Counted from the stretch's first letter, positions 8,594 through 17,150 are shown. The stretch: DNA of 41,008 nt from an uncultured Desulfotignum sp. (GCA_937951975.1 CALGAJ010000322.1:1-41008); one strand, 5' to 3'. The notes: generated by a model from the letters alone, not told the origin. Numbers and translations: made by a program.

Positions 8594-8684
8594 GACTGGG
8601 GGAGCCGGGGAGCCGGCTGAGAGGAGACAAACTGCTGTTTCGACCCCTGGAACCTGATCCAGGTCATACTGGCGAAGGAAAGTC
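8594..8684 (+). ncRNA. TPP riboswitch (THI element)
   Basis: The segment carries the conserved THI-box blocks in order: GGGGAGCC, GGCTGAGAG (CTGAGA at 8617-8622), GACCC, GAACCTGATC and the 3' block GGCGAAGGAA. GACT at 8594-8597 pairs with AGTC at 8681-8684 to close helix P1. Thiamin pyrophosphate binding should repress the genes downstream. The 107 bases between it and the first ATG form the expression platform. They include a GC-rich stretch followed by seven Ts (about 8742-8758), which could be a terminator, but I cannot fold a clean stem by eye. Confidence 0.93.
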
Positions 8685-8791
8685 GATTCCCATACTTAGC
8701 TTTCTTTCTTTTTCTGCGGGTTCATCTGCCTGCCCCTTACCCGGCCCGGCCTTTTTTTAATCTTAGTCACAAAATCCCAAGGGCGGATGGA

Positions 8792-9529
8792 ATGCTCCAG
8801 ATAACCGACCTGGCAAAATATTATAATGGACAGCCCGTGTTTTCCGGGCTGGACCTGCAGCTGCCCGCCGGCCGGTTCCAGGTGCTGCTCGGGCCTTCGG
8901 GGTGCGGCAAAACCTCTTTGTTCAACACCCTTACCGGTGTGACCCCAGCCGATGAAGGAACCATTACCTGGCAGGGGCAAACCGTGCCCCACTTAGGCAG
9001 TCTGTGCGCCTATATGCACCAGAAAGACCTGCTGCTGCCCTGGTTTTCACTGATGGACAATGCATTGCTTCCGGCCAGAACCCGGGGCCGGGACATGGCC
9101 TGTGCCCGGGTTCTGGCTGAAAACCTGTTTTCCCGCCTGGGGCTCAGCGGATATGAATCTCATCAGCCGAACCAGGTATCAGGCGGCATGCGTCAGCGGT
9201 GCGCGCTGGTGAGAACCCTGATGTTTGACCGGGACCTGATCCTGCTGGACGAACCCTTGTCCGCTCTGGACGCCATCACCCGCCAGCGGTTGCAGCATCT
9301 GCTGCTGCTGCTCCAGACCGAATTTGCCAAAACCATTCTCATGATCACCCATGATGTGGACGAGGCTTTGCTGCTGGCAGATGACATTTTTGTGTCCAGT
9401 TCCCTGCCCATGACCCTTATCCGGAGAATCCGCCTGAATCAGCCCAAACCCCGGGCATTTGACGATCCTGATCTGCTGCATATCAAAGCGGATATTCTGG
9501 CGCATCTGGTGAAAGGAGAAGCCGTATGA
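8792..9529 (+). CDS. ABC transporter ATPase, thiamin-precursor uptake
   Basis: Cytoplasmic ATPase of 245 residues that would energise the importer encoded with the next two genes. Walker A GPSGCGKT (residues 34-41), signature VSGGMRQR (129-136), Walker B LILLDEP (149-155) and the H-loop MITHDVDEA are intact. It belongs to the nitrate/taurine/pyrimidine-type (SsuB/ThiZ) ATPases. It is the first gene after the TPP riboswitch, with GGGCGG just upstream of its ATG. Its stop overlaps the permease start. The role in thiamin-precursor import comes from the riboswitch and the downstream thiM, thiE and thiD genes. Substrate (HMP, a degradation product or thiamin) is unresolved. Confidence 0.9.
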   Translation: MLQITDLAKYYNGQPVFSGLDLQLPAGRFQVLLGPSGCGKTSLFNTLTGVTPADEGTITWQGQTVPHLGSLCAYMHQKDLLLPWFSLMDNALLPARTRGRDMACARVLAENLFSRLGLSGYESHQPNQVSGGMRQRCALVRTLMFDRDLILLDEPLSALDAITRQRLQHLLLLLQTEFAKTILMITHDVDEALLLADDIFVSSSLPMTLIRRIRLNQPKPRAFDDPDLLHIKADILAHLVKGEAV

Positions 9530-10266
9530 CCCGGTCCGGTCTGATTGCCCTGGGGCTGATCATTTGTTTGCTGGCAGGATGGGAAGGTGCGGTCAGAATA
9601 TGGGCCATCCCGGTATTTATTCTGCCGCCGCCATCCCTGATTCTGACAACCGCCGTGGTCCAGGCCCCGCTGATTCTGCCCCATGCCGCAGTCACGGGTG
9701 CGGAAATCGTTCTGGGCATTTTTCTGGCCCTGATCACGGCCATTCCTCTGGCCATTGCCATGTTTGCCAGACCGGTGCTGGAAAAAGCATTGTCTCCGTT
9801 TCTGGTGGCATCCCAGGCCATTCCCGTGTTCGCCCTGGCGCCGCTGCTGGTGATCTGGCTGGGATACGGCATGGCCTCCAAGGTGTTCATGGCCTGGATC
9901 ATCATTTTTTTTCCCATCACCGTGAGCCTGGTCCAGGGATTGAAATCCTGTGATCCGGAATACCGGACCCTGTTTTCACTCATGGGCGCTTCATTTCTGA
10001 AAACCCTGACCCTGCTGTACTGGCCCTGGGCATTGCCCCGGTTTTTTGCCGGGCTCCGGGTGGGGGTGTCCGTGGCCACCATCGGTGCGGTGATCGGTGA
10101 ATGGGTGGGGGCCCAGCAGGGCTTAGGATTTCTCATGATCCAGTCCAATGCCAGGCTCCAGACCCCTTTGGTGTTTGCCGCCATCCTGTGGCTGGCGGCC
10201 ATGGGAATGATCTTATGGAGCCTGGTGGGAATACTTGAAAAAAAAATCATCACCTGGAACACTTAA
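9526..10266 (+). CDS. ABC transporter permease, thiamin-precursor uptake
   Basis: Inner-membrane permease of 246 residues with about six hydrophobic segments and the cytoplasmic EAA-like loop typical of the SsuC/ThiX permeases (around PEYRTLFSLMGASFLKTL). Its ATG overlaps the ATPase stop as ATGA, so the two are likely coupled. It would form a homodimeric channel with the ATPase and receive substrate from the binding protein downstream. The TPP riboswitch at the head of the operon points to a thiamin-related substrate. Confidence 0.9.
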   Translation: MTRSGLIALGLIICLLAGWEGAVRIWAIPVFILPPPSLILTTAVVQAPLILPHAAVTGAEIVLGIFLALITAIPLAIAMFARPVLEKALSPFLVASQAIPVFALAPLLVIWLGYGMASKVFMAWIIIFFPITVSLVQGLKSCDPEYRTLFSLMGASFLKTLTLLYWPWALPRFFAGLRVGVSVATIGAVIGEWVGAQQGLGFLMIQSNARLQTPLVFAAILWLAAMGMILWSLVGILEKKIITWNT

Positions 10267-10280
10267 AAAAAGGAAATAAC

Positions 10281-11252
10281 ATGATGAAATCATTTTTTCC
10301 CCATTTTATCTGTCTGTTTTTCATCCTGGCGGCGGTGCCTGATTTGTCTGCGGACCAGACCGCTTCCCCATCCCCTGCAAAACAAACCTTGCGCCTGATG
10401 CTGGACTGGTTTCCCAATGTGGACCATCTGCCCATTTATGTGGCCCGGGAAAAGGGGTATTTCAAAGCCCAGGGCATTGCCGTAAAGATCATTTCCCCGT
10501 CGGAAACCGCAGATGCCCTGAAACTGGCCGCCACGGGCAATGTGGACCTGGCCGTATCCTATCAGCCCCAGACCATTATTGCCGCGGACCAGGGTCTGGC
10601 CTTGAAGGTGGTGGCGCCGCTGGTCCGGCATCCGTTGACCACCTTGCTGTTTCTGGCGGACAAAGGCATTGACCATCCCCGGGATCTGTCCGGCAAAAAA
10701 ATCGGATATACCGTGCCCGGGCTTATGGATGTGCTGCTGGAAGCGTTTGCATCCATCAACCGGATTGACGGCTACACCCCGGTGAATGTGGGATTCACTA
10801 TTCTGCCGGCCCTGGTATCCGGAAAAGTGGATGCGGTCATGGGGCCGTTCAAGACCTATGAAACCGTGGGTATGGCACAGCACGGATACAAAGCCGCATT
10901 TTTCGAACTGGAAAAATGGGGTATTCCGGATTATGAAGAACTGATCTTTGTGTGCAGCCCGGATGTGCTGGATAAAAAACAGGATGAGATCAAAGGATTT
11001 GTTCTGGCCATGGAACAGGCGTTTGCGCATGTGGCGGCATACCCGGAAAAATCTTTGGCTCTGTATCTGGATGCCGTGCCCCAGGCGGACAAAAAAATGG
11101 AGACCGATGCTTTTGCCCTGACCCGGCCCTATTTTGCAACCACCCTGGGCCATAATCCTGACAAATGGCAGACGTTTGCCGATTTCGCCCGGACCCATGG
11201 CCTCATAAAAACCCGGGTGAACGCGGCGGAACTGCTTCACACCTGGCAATAA
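10281..11252 (+). CDS. NMT1/THI5-like substrate-binding protein of the thiamin-precursor importer
   Basis: Periplasmic solute-binding protein of 323 residues in the NMT1/THI5 (ThiY-like) family, which binds pyrimidine precursors of thiamin. The N-terminus is a clear signal peptide (hydrophobic residues about 5-20, ending LSADQ). The mature part begins with the family hallmark LMLDWFPNVDHLPIYVA, then EKGYFKAQGI. AAGGAAA lies before the ATG. The gene closes the transporter set and is separated from thiM by 96 bases that hold a long palindrome. Family and role are well supported; whether the ligand is HMP, N-formyl-aminopyrimidine or thiamin is not. Confidence 0.88.
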   Translation: MMKSFFPHFICLFFILAAVPDLSADQTASPSPAKQTLRLMLDWFPNVDHLPIYVAREKGYFKAQGIAVKIISPSETADALKLAATGNVDLAVSYQPQTIIAADQGLALKVVAPLVRHPLTTLLFLADKGIDHPRDLSGKKIGYTVPGLMDVLLEAFASINRIDGYTPVNVGFTILPALVSGKVDAVMGPFKTYETVGMAQHGYKAAFFELEKWGIPDYEELIFVCSPDVLDKKQDEIKGFVLAMEQAFAHVAAYPEKSLALYLDAVPQADKKMETDAFALTRPYFATTLGHNPDKWQTFADFARTHGLIKTRVNAAELLHTWQ

Positions 11253-11262
11253 AATAAAAAAT

Positions 11263-11324
11263 GGGGTCAGGCCTGCCTTATTGTCGTTATTTTGAAATAA
11301 CGACAATAAGGCAGGCCTGACCCC
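11263..11324. repeat. 62-base near-perfect palindrome inside the thi operon
   Basis: Two 30-base arms (11263-11292 and 11295-11324) are perfect reverse complements around a 2-base centre. The outer end reads GGGGTCAGGCCTGCC and the other end is its mirror. It is bounded by AT-rich DNA on the left and by the thiM Shine-Dalgarno region on the right. Transcribed, it would fold into an exceptionally stable hairpin 10 bases after the binding-protein stop. It has no T-run, so it is not a classical terminator. Ends of the GGGGTCAG type resemble REP-like or miniature mobile elements linked to REP-associated tyrosine transposases. That link is recall, not a search result. I found only this copy in the window. 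Confidence 0.9.
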
Positions 11325-11348
11325 TCCTTTCCCAAAGAAGGAGGAAAT

Positions 11349-12146
11349 ATGACCATCACCCCGAACACCATATTTACCGATGTACAGGCCATTCGAAAGG
11401 CCTCTCCGCTGGTGCACAACATCACCAATTTTGTGGTCATGAACAACACGGCCAACGCATTGCTGGCATTGGGGGCTTCCCCGGTGATGGCCCATGCCGA
11501 ACAGGAAGTGGCGGACATGGCCGGCATTGCCGGCGCCCTGGTGATCAACATCGGCACATTGAGCGATCCGTGGATTGCGGCCATGTTTCTGGCGGCACAG
11601 GCCGCATCGGACAAACAGATTCCCATGGTGCTGGACCCGGTGGGTGCCGGTGCCACCGCCTACCGCACAGACACGGCAAAAAACCTCATGCACCGGTTCA
11701 ACCCCGGCATCATCCGGGGCAATGGGTCGGAAATCATGGCCCTGGGCAGACAAAATGCCGTCACCAGGGGCGTGGACAGCACCCGTGCCGCAGATCTGGC
11801 CGTTGATACAGCCAGCGCACTCAGCCGGGAACACGGCAGTGTCGTGTGCATCACCGGAGAAACCGATTATATCATCACACCCCATGACATGATCAAAATC
11901 AGAAACGGTCACCCCATGATGCCCCGGGTCACGGGTCTGGGGTGTACGGCCTCGGCCTTGTGCGGCGCGTTTGCCGCGGTCAATGGGGATTTGGTTCAGG
12001 CCACGGCCCATGCCATGGCTGTCATGGGAATTGCCGGAGAAATCGCCGGCCGGAATGTGGCAGGACCCGGCAGTTTTCAGGTGCAGTTTCTGGATGCCCT
12101 GTACCATTTGTCTGAATCCGATATTCAGCAGCATTTCAAGGCGTAA
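11349..12146 (+). CDS. thiM: Hydroxyethylthiazole kinase
   Basis: Phosphorylates 4-methyl-5-(2-hydroxyethyl)thiazole in thiamin salvage. The protein has 265 residues, normal for ThiM. Recognisable blocks are PLVHNITNFVVMNNTANALLA (in part, residues 20-40), LDPVGAGAT (95-103), the RGNGSEI segment (123-129) and the VTGLGCTASALCGAF nucleotide site carrying the family's Cys near residue 199. The start has a strong AAGGAGGAAAT. The gene lies just after the palindrome and four bases before thiE, within the riboswitch-controlled operon. Confidence 0.95.
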   Translation: MTITPNTIFTDVQAIRKASPLVHNITNFVVMNNTANALLALGASPVMAHAEQEVADMAGIAGALVINIGTLSDPWIAAMFLAAQAASDKQIPMVLDPVGAGATAYRTDTAKNLMHRFNPGIIRGNGSEIMALGRQNAVTRGVDSTRAADLAVDTASALSREHGSVVCITGETDYIITPHDMIKIRNGHPMMPRVTGLGCTASALCGAFAAVNGDLVQATAHAMAVMGIAGEIAGRNVAGPGSFQVQFLDALYHLSESDIQQHFKA

Positions 12147-12150
12147 TCCC

Positions 12151-12783
12151 ATGCACGGCATATATCTTGTCACCGACCAGGCGTTGTGTCTGGGCAGGCC
12201 CCTGACATCCATTGTGGCGGATGCGGTGAGGGCCGGGGTTGCCTGTGTGCAGCTGCGGGAAAAGACCGCATCCACCCGGGAATTTCTGAATCAGGCCCTG
12301 GCCCTGAAGCCGGTTCTGGCATCCGCCGGCATTCCATTGATCATCAATGACCGGGTGGACATCGCCCTGGCTGCCGGGGCCGACGGCGTACATCTGGGCC
12401 AGAGCGATATGCCGTATGACGCGGCCCGGCGGTTGATGGGACCGGATGCCATCATCGGACTGTCCGTGGAAACCTGGGCGGATGTAAAAGCGGCCCAGAA
12501 CCTGGACGTGGACTACCTGGGGGTCAGCCCGGTCTTTGCCACGCCCACCAAAACCGACACCCAATCCCCCTGGGGTCTGGACGGTCTGGCCCGGATCCGG
12601 GCGTATTCCCGGCATTGCCTGGTGGCCATCGGCGGATTGAATGCCGCCAATGCAAAAGACATCATCCGGGCCGGGGCCGATGCCGTGGCCGTGGTGTCCG
12701 CCATCTGCTCGGCCGAAGACCCCTTTACAGCGGCCCGGAATCTGGTACACTGTTTTGATTCATCCACAGACAAGGAGACCTGA
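12151..12783 (+). CDS. thiE: Thiamin phosphate synthase
   Basis: Joins HMP pyrophosphate with thiazole phosphate to give thiamin phosphate. The protein of about 210 residues has the TIM-barrel motifs VQLREK (residues 33-38), LIINDRVDIA, GVHLGQSDMP and LGVSPVFATPTK. An upstream extension of the frame over thiM has no homology, so I start at the ATG at 12151 (MHGIYLVTD), four bases after thiM. It is followed two bases later by thiD. Confidence 0.95.
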   Translation: MHGIYLVTDQALCLGRPLTSIVADAVRAGVACVQLREKTASTREFLNQALALKPVLASAGIPLIINDRVDIALAAGADGVHLGQSDMPYDAARRLMGPDAIIGLSVETWADVKAAQNLDVDYLGVSPVFATPTKTDTQSPWGLDGLARIRAYSRHCLVAIGGLNAANAKDIIRAGADAVAVVSAICSAEDPFTAARNLVHCFDSSTDKET

Positions 12784-12785
12784 CC

Positions 12786-13601
12786 ATGAGAACCTATCAT
12801 CGGGCTTTGACCGTTGCCGGATCCGACAGCGGCGGCGGGGCCGGGATCCAGGCGGATCTGAAAACCTTTTCAGCCCTGGGGTGTTTCGGCATGTCAGTCA
12901 TCACGGCCCTCACAGCCCAGAACACCCGGGAAGTGACCGGAATTTTTCCGGTTCCCCCGGAATTCATCGGGCAGCAGATCGATGCGGTGCTTTCGGATAT
13001 CGGCACAGATGCCGTAAAAATCGGGATGCTCCATTCTCCGGAGGTGATCCATATTGTGGCCCGGCATCTGAAACAATGGGCCGTCCTCAACCTGGTGCTG
13101 GATCCGGTCATGGTGGCCAAAAGCGGAGACAAACTGCTCCAGGACGATGCCGTGACCGCTTTAAAGCAGACCTTGATTCCCCTGGCGGACATCATCACCC
13201 CGAACCTGCCCGAAGCATCGGTACTGCTGGGCCGGCCCGTCATCTCCCGGGCTGATATGGACACCGCAGTCCGGGACCTGGCGGATCTGGGATGCCCCCA
13301 TGTACTGCTCAAGGGCGGCCACCTGGAAGACACCGGCAGCCGGGATCTGCTGTTTTCGGCCAGCACGGGACGGTTGCGGGAACTGTCCGGGAAACGGGTG
13401 TCAACCCCCAATTCCCACGGCACGGGATGCACCCTGTCTTCAGCCATATGCGCCGGCCTGGCCCGGGGCATGGATATGGAAGACGCTGTGGTTCATGCCA
13501 AAACGTATATCACCCAAGCACTGACCGCCGGGGCTGATTTTTCCATCGGGCACGGTCACGGGCCGGTTCATCATTTCCATGCGCTCTGGCATGACCGGTG
13601 A
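12786..13601 (+). CDS. thiD: Hydroxymethylpyrimidine/phosphomethylpyrimidine kinase
   Basis: Phosphorylates HMP and HMP phosphate to supply the pyrimidine substrate of ThiE. The protein has 271 residues, the usual size of a single-domain ThiD. It begins with the ribokinase-fold motif AGSDSGGGAGIQADLK (residues 11-26) and ends with the anion-hole motif NSHGTGCTLSSA. AAGGAGACC precedes the start. It is the last gene of the riboswitch operon: with the importer, ThiM and ThiE it makes a complete salvage route from imported pyrimidine and thiazole. De novo genes thiC and thiG are absent here. Confidence 0.95.
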   Translation: MRTYHRALTVAGSDSGGGAGIQADLKTFSALGCFGMSVITALTAQNTREVTGIFPVPPEFIGQQIDAVLSDIGTDAVKIGMLHSPEVIHIVARHLKQWAVLNLVLDPVMVAKSGDKLLQDDAVTALKQTLIPLADIITPNLPEASVLLGRPVISRADMDTAVRDLADLGCPHVLLKGGHLEDTGSRDLLFSASTGRLRELSGKRVSTPNSHGTGCTLSSAICAGLARGMDMEDAVVHAKTYITQALTAGADFSIGHGHGPVHHFHALWHDR

Positions 13602-13627
13602 CACGCGTCAAAAAAACAACTCCCTGG

Positions 13628-13657
13628 TTGACAGGACCCGGTACCTGGTTCTATAAG
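13628..13657 (+). promoter_or_regulatory. Sigma-70-type promoter before the aminotransferase/cyclase/Mrp genes
   Basis: TTGACA (13628-13633) and TATAAG (13652-13657) are 18 bases apart, 30 bases before the aminotransferase ATG. An inverted repeat CTATAA (13651-13656) / TTATAG (13672-13677) overlaps the -10 and the expected start point, so an operator is possible. The gap 13602-13686 holds nothing else I recognise. Confidence 0.6.
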
Positions 13658-13686
13658 AGGATATTTTCATTTTATAGAGGTGGCAT

Positions 13687-14532
13687 ATGATTGCATATTT
13701 TAACGGCCGGCTCATGCCAAAGGATGATATTTGCATTCGTCCGGATGACCGGGGGTTTTTGTTCAGCGACAGCCTGTATGAAGTGATCCGGTACTATCCG
13801 GGCCGGCTGTTCCGGCCGGAGGCCCATATCCGCCGCCTGAATCACGGGGCAAGGCATCTGGCGCTTTCCTGTAAGGACTTTTCTTTTCTGATCCCTGTGG
13901 TCCGGGATCTGATTTCTCAAAATCATCTTGAATCCCGGGATGCCCTGGTCTACATCCATGTAACCCGGGGATGCGCCCCGCGCAATCATCCGTTTCCGGT
14001 CCCGGACCCGGACCCCACACTGTATGTGTGTGCGTCCCCATTTGATCCGGGTGCCAGAGAACGTGCAAGACATACGGGTATTCATGCCATCACCGTGCCG
14101 GATATCCGGTGGTCCCGGTGTGACATGAAAACCACCGGGTTGACCGCCAATGTGCTGGCCAATCAGCAGGCCGCTGAAAACGGGGCCGCTGAAGCCATTT
14201 TTGTCCGGGACGGGGTATTGATGGAAGGGACCCACTCCAATTTCATGGCCGTGTTTGACAATATTGTGACCACGGCGCCTCTGTCCAATTATATCCTGGG
14301 AGGTATCACCAGAGAAGCCGTGCTGGAAATCTGCCGGAAATCAGACATCCCGACATCAGAATCCCCCATATATGAAAGCCGCATTCATCTGGCATCGGAA
14401 CTGATGATCACCGGAACGACCACGGAAATCACCCCCATTGTGGCGCTCAACGGCCGGCCGGTGGGAAACGGCAGGCCCGGTCCGACAGCCGAAGCGCTCC
14501 AGGCCGCCTATGCAGATCTGATTTCGTTTTGA
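13687..14532 (+). CDS. Class IV PLP-dependent aminotransferase (D-amino-acid or branched-chain type)
   Basis: Fold-type IV aminotransferase of 281 residues. It starts with the typical FNGRLMPKDD and DRGFLFSDSLYEVIRYYPGR blocks. The PLP lysine is Lys148 in CDMKTTGLTANVLAN, close to the lysine position in D-alanine transaminases. The product-side segment EAIFVRDGVLMEGTHSN and a C-terminal GTTTEITPI are also present. GAGGTGG precedes the ATG. Its stop overlaps the start of the cyclase gene (TGATG). Either D-amino-acid or branched-chain specificity is possible; the D-amino-acid type looks closer. Why it heads a cyclase/antiporter operon is unknown. Confidence 0.88.
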   Translation: MIAYFNGRLMPKDDICIRPDDRGFLFSDSLYEVIRYYPGRLFRPEAHIRRLNHGARHLALSCKDFSFLIPVVRDLISQNHLESRDALVYIHVTRGCAPRNHPFPVPDPDPTLYVCASPFDPGARERARHTGIHAITVPDIRWSRCDMKTTGLTANVLANQQAAENGAAEAIFVRDGVLMEGTHSNFMAVFDNIVTTAPLSNYILGGITREAVLEICRKSDIPTSESPIYESRIHLASELMITGTTTEITPIVALNGRPVGNGRPGPTAEALQAAYADLISF

Positions 14533-17150
14533 TGATGATATCTTATGATCAGATCAAAAATTTGATCGCTCCCAGATTCTCTGCCAAAGAGAAATCGCTT
14601 TACCAGCGGCTGAACATTGTATTTGGCTTCTTTTTTCTGGTTCCCACCTTTGGACTGCTGAATTTTTTATACACCTACGACCTTTTGACTGATCCGAATG
14701 TTCCCTTTTTCTTTCTGTGTTTTCTGATCTGCTCTCTGGCCGGATTTGTGACCCTGCGGGTGTTATTTGAAAAAATATCCCGGTTGTCGGACAATCTCAC
14801 CCAGACCCTTGAAAAAGATTTTGCAAGCAACGGTATCTGCAAGGGGACCGATGAAGTGACCAATATTTTCAAAAGTATTGATCTGTTTGAAAAAAGGCTG
14901 GAAACCACGTTTTCCCAGCTGGAAAGAAAAGTGTCCGACATCAGTGTTCTCAAAGAACTTTCTGATCTGTGCTATGTCACCTTTGATCCTGAAGAGCTGC
15001 TGTATATCACCCTTGAAAGGGGATTGAAAATCACTCATGCAGATATCGGCTCCGTGCTGATTCTGGAAAACCTGCCGGAAAAGCACTTTGTCATCAAGGC
15101 CAGCATCGGCCAGGAAGGCAAAGTGAGCATCGGTGATACCGTGGATTTTCACACCAGTGTGGCCAAATACGCGGTCATCAACAAGGCCCCGTTTGTGGTG
15201 GCAGATATTGAAAAAGACTCCCGCCTGGGACGGATCAACAAAGCCCAGTATGCGTCCAAATCATTTGTGTGCCTGCCCATTAAAACCATCCGGGATATCA
15301 TTGGTGTGTTGACCATTTCCCGGAAAAAAAGCGCGGATATTTTTACTCTTGATGATGTGGAAGCACTGATCCCTCTGGTCTCCAATGCGGCGTTCACCTA
15401 TGAAAATCTCCGGCTGCTCAAAGATCTGGAAAAAGCGGATCAGAAAGAAAAATATCTGTCCTGGCTGATTTCAACCACCAACTCCAGCATGCAGGAGATT
15501 GAACTCTACCAGAGGCTGTTAAAAAACACGATTCGCATGATTCCTTTATGCGGTGCCGTACTTTTGCTAAAGGATCCAGCCATGCCGGATCAGGTTCAGG
15601 TGGTCGATTTTTATTCTAAAAACAACACCCGCCTTAAACGGGGAGAATGTTTTTCATACATAGGCACCCTGTTGGAATCCATGTTCCTTCAGGTGGACAC
15701 CACCGTGGTGGAAGACCTGTCTGATATGGCCCTGGACACACCTTTGGAAGAGAAACTGCTTTTATCCCATGGCGGCAATGCCGCCGTGATTCATCCGTTG
15801 GTCAATTCCGCAAAAATGACCAGATGCTTTGTCTTTATTCATGAAAACAACACCGGCGCGCTGAATTATCAGAACCTGACTCACCTGGTCACCAATATAT
15901 TCGCTCTGGCAATGGAAAAAAACACCCTGGCCAGATCCGCGCACCAGCGGTCCAGTGAGTTGTCCGCCATCAAACAGATCGGCAGTGTCCTGGCCTCTTC
16001 CACGTTTGATATTGAACAGGTGCTTTCCTATACCATGGACATGATTCGTGTGGCCATGCAGGTGGAAGCGGGTTCTTTACTGCTGATTGAAGACAATGTC
16101 CTGAAACTGAAAACCATGTTCAACGTGGACATGGAGAACCTGACCGATTTTTCCATTCAGCTGGGTCAGGGCATTGCCGGGCAGGTCGCCGCCAAAGGGG
16201 ACTGTATCATCGACAACCATGTTCAGGAGTCCAGGCTGTTTTTTTCCGCTGTTGCCAAAGCCGGCGGTGTCATCACCCGGTCGGTGTTATGCGTGCCCAT
16301 GATATCCCAGGGACGGGTCATCGGGGTCATTGAAGTCCTCAACAAAACCAACGGTCATTTTGTGGCCGAGGATCAGCAGCTGCTCCAATCCATCGCTTCT
16401 TCCGTATCCATTGCCATTGAAAATTCCCGTCTTTACAAGGAAACCCTGTCCATTGCCGATCAGGAACGGACCATCCGGCAGATTTTCCAGAAATTCGTAC
16501 CCAAGGCCATTGTGGACAAGATCGTTCACGGAGATGTGCAATCCCAGTCATTGATGGAAGAGTTCAAAACCGTGACCCTGCTCAATGTGGATTTAAGAAA
16601 TTTTTCCCGCATGGCGGCCACTATTGGACCGCAGAAAACCGTATCTGCACTGAATTTATTTTTTTCCACCATGGGAGAAATCGTTTTTTCCCACCAGGGG
16701 ATTGTGGACAAATATCTGGGGGATGGATTTCTGGCCGTTTTCGGGGCGCCCCTGGCCACCATTTCCGACGCGGACAACGCGATTTCCGCCGCCATTGAAA
16801 TGAAACAGGCCCTGACGGATCTCAATGCCGATCTCAAAGAAACCATGGACCTCACATTACACATCGGCATCAGCATCCACACCGGAGAAGTGGTGGTGGG
16901 CAATATCGGATTTGACAAAAAAATGGATTATACCGTCATCGGCGATGCCGTCAACTCGGTGTTCAATATTCAGGATCTGACAAGGCAGATGCCGGACGTC
17001 ATTCTGATCAGTGAAAAAACCATGAAGTCCCTGCGATATTCCGTCAAAGTCAATGAAATTGATATTTCTGAGGAAAACACCAAAGTCGAAGGACTCAAGA
17101 TTTTTGAATTAACTTCCCAAACCCGTCCGGAGCACGATCATTCACCATGA
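14532..17150 (+). CDS. Membrane GAF-domain class III adenylate/guanylate cyclase
   Basis: Sensor cyclase of about 872 residues. Two N-terminal hydrophobic segments (about residues 27-80) are followed by a linker, a GAF domain (about 130-290), a degenerate GAF-like segment (about 300-460), a second clear GAF domain (about 475-640, ending EVLNKTNGHFVAED) and a C-terminal class III cyclase domain (about 675-860). The two metal-binding aspartates are visible (Asp687 in NVDLRNFS, Asp731 in KYLGDGF), as is the purine-contact Asn808 in GDAVN. The arginine normally four residues after that Asn is Asn812 (VNSVFNIQ). The ATG at 14532 is preferred over a TTG one codon earlier. It overlaps the aminotransferase stop, and the gene's own stop overlaps mrpA. 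Product (cAMP or cGMP) and activity are uncertain. Confidence 0.88.
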   Translation: MMISYDQIKNLIAPRFSAKEKSLYQRLNIVFGFFFLVPTFGLLNFLYTYDLLTDPNVPFFFLCFLICSLAGFVTLRVLFEKISRLSDNLTQTLEKDFASNGICKGTDEVTNIFKSIDLFEKRLETTFSQLERKVSDISVLKELSDLCYVTFDPEELLYITLERGLKITHADIGSVLILENLPEKHFVIKASIGQEGKVSIGDTVDFHTSVAKYAVINKAPFVVADIEKDSRLGRINKAQYASKSFVCLPIKTIRDIIGVLTISRKKSADIFTLDDVEALIPLVSNAAFTYENLRLLKDLEKADQKEKYLSWLISTTNSSMQEIELYQRLLKNTIRMIPLCGAVLLLKDPAMPDQVQVVDFYSKNNTRLKRGECFSYIGTLLESMFLQVDTTVVEDLSDMALDTPLEEKLLLSHGGNAAVIHPLVNSAKMTRCFVFIHENNTGALNYQNLTHLVTNIFALAMEKNTLARSAHQRSSELSAIKQIGSVLASSTFDIEQVLSYTMDMIRVAMQVEAGSLLLIEDNVLKLKTMFNVDMENLTDFSIQLGQGIAGQVAAKGDCIIDNHVQESRLFFSAVAKAGGVITRSVLCVPMISQGRVIGVIEVLNKTNGHFVAEDQQLLQSIASSVSIAIENSRLYKETLSIADQERTIRQIFQKFVPKAIVDKIVHGDVQSQSLMEEFKTVTLLNVDLRNFSRMAATIGPQKTVSALNLFFSTMGEIVFSHQGIVDKYLGDGFLAVFGAPLATISDADNAISAAIEMKQALTDLNADLKETMDLTLHIGISIHTGEVVVGNIGFDKKMDYTVIGDAVNSVFNIQDLTRQMPDVILISEKTMKSLRYSVKVNEIDISEENTKVEGLKIFELTSQTRPEHDHSP

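Noticed and set aside
8717..8760. GC-rich stretch with seven Ts after the TPP riboswitch, considered as a terminator
   Set aside because: No convincing stem could be paired by eye; only mentioned as part of the expression platform.
10290..12275. 661-codon open frame on the minus strand over the importer binding protein and thiM
   Set aside because: It is antisense to clearly recognisable genes, has low-complexity His/Gly/Gln-rich translation and no domain; it is a by-product of GC-rich codon use.
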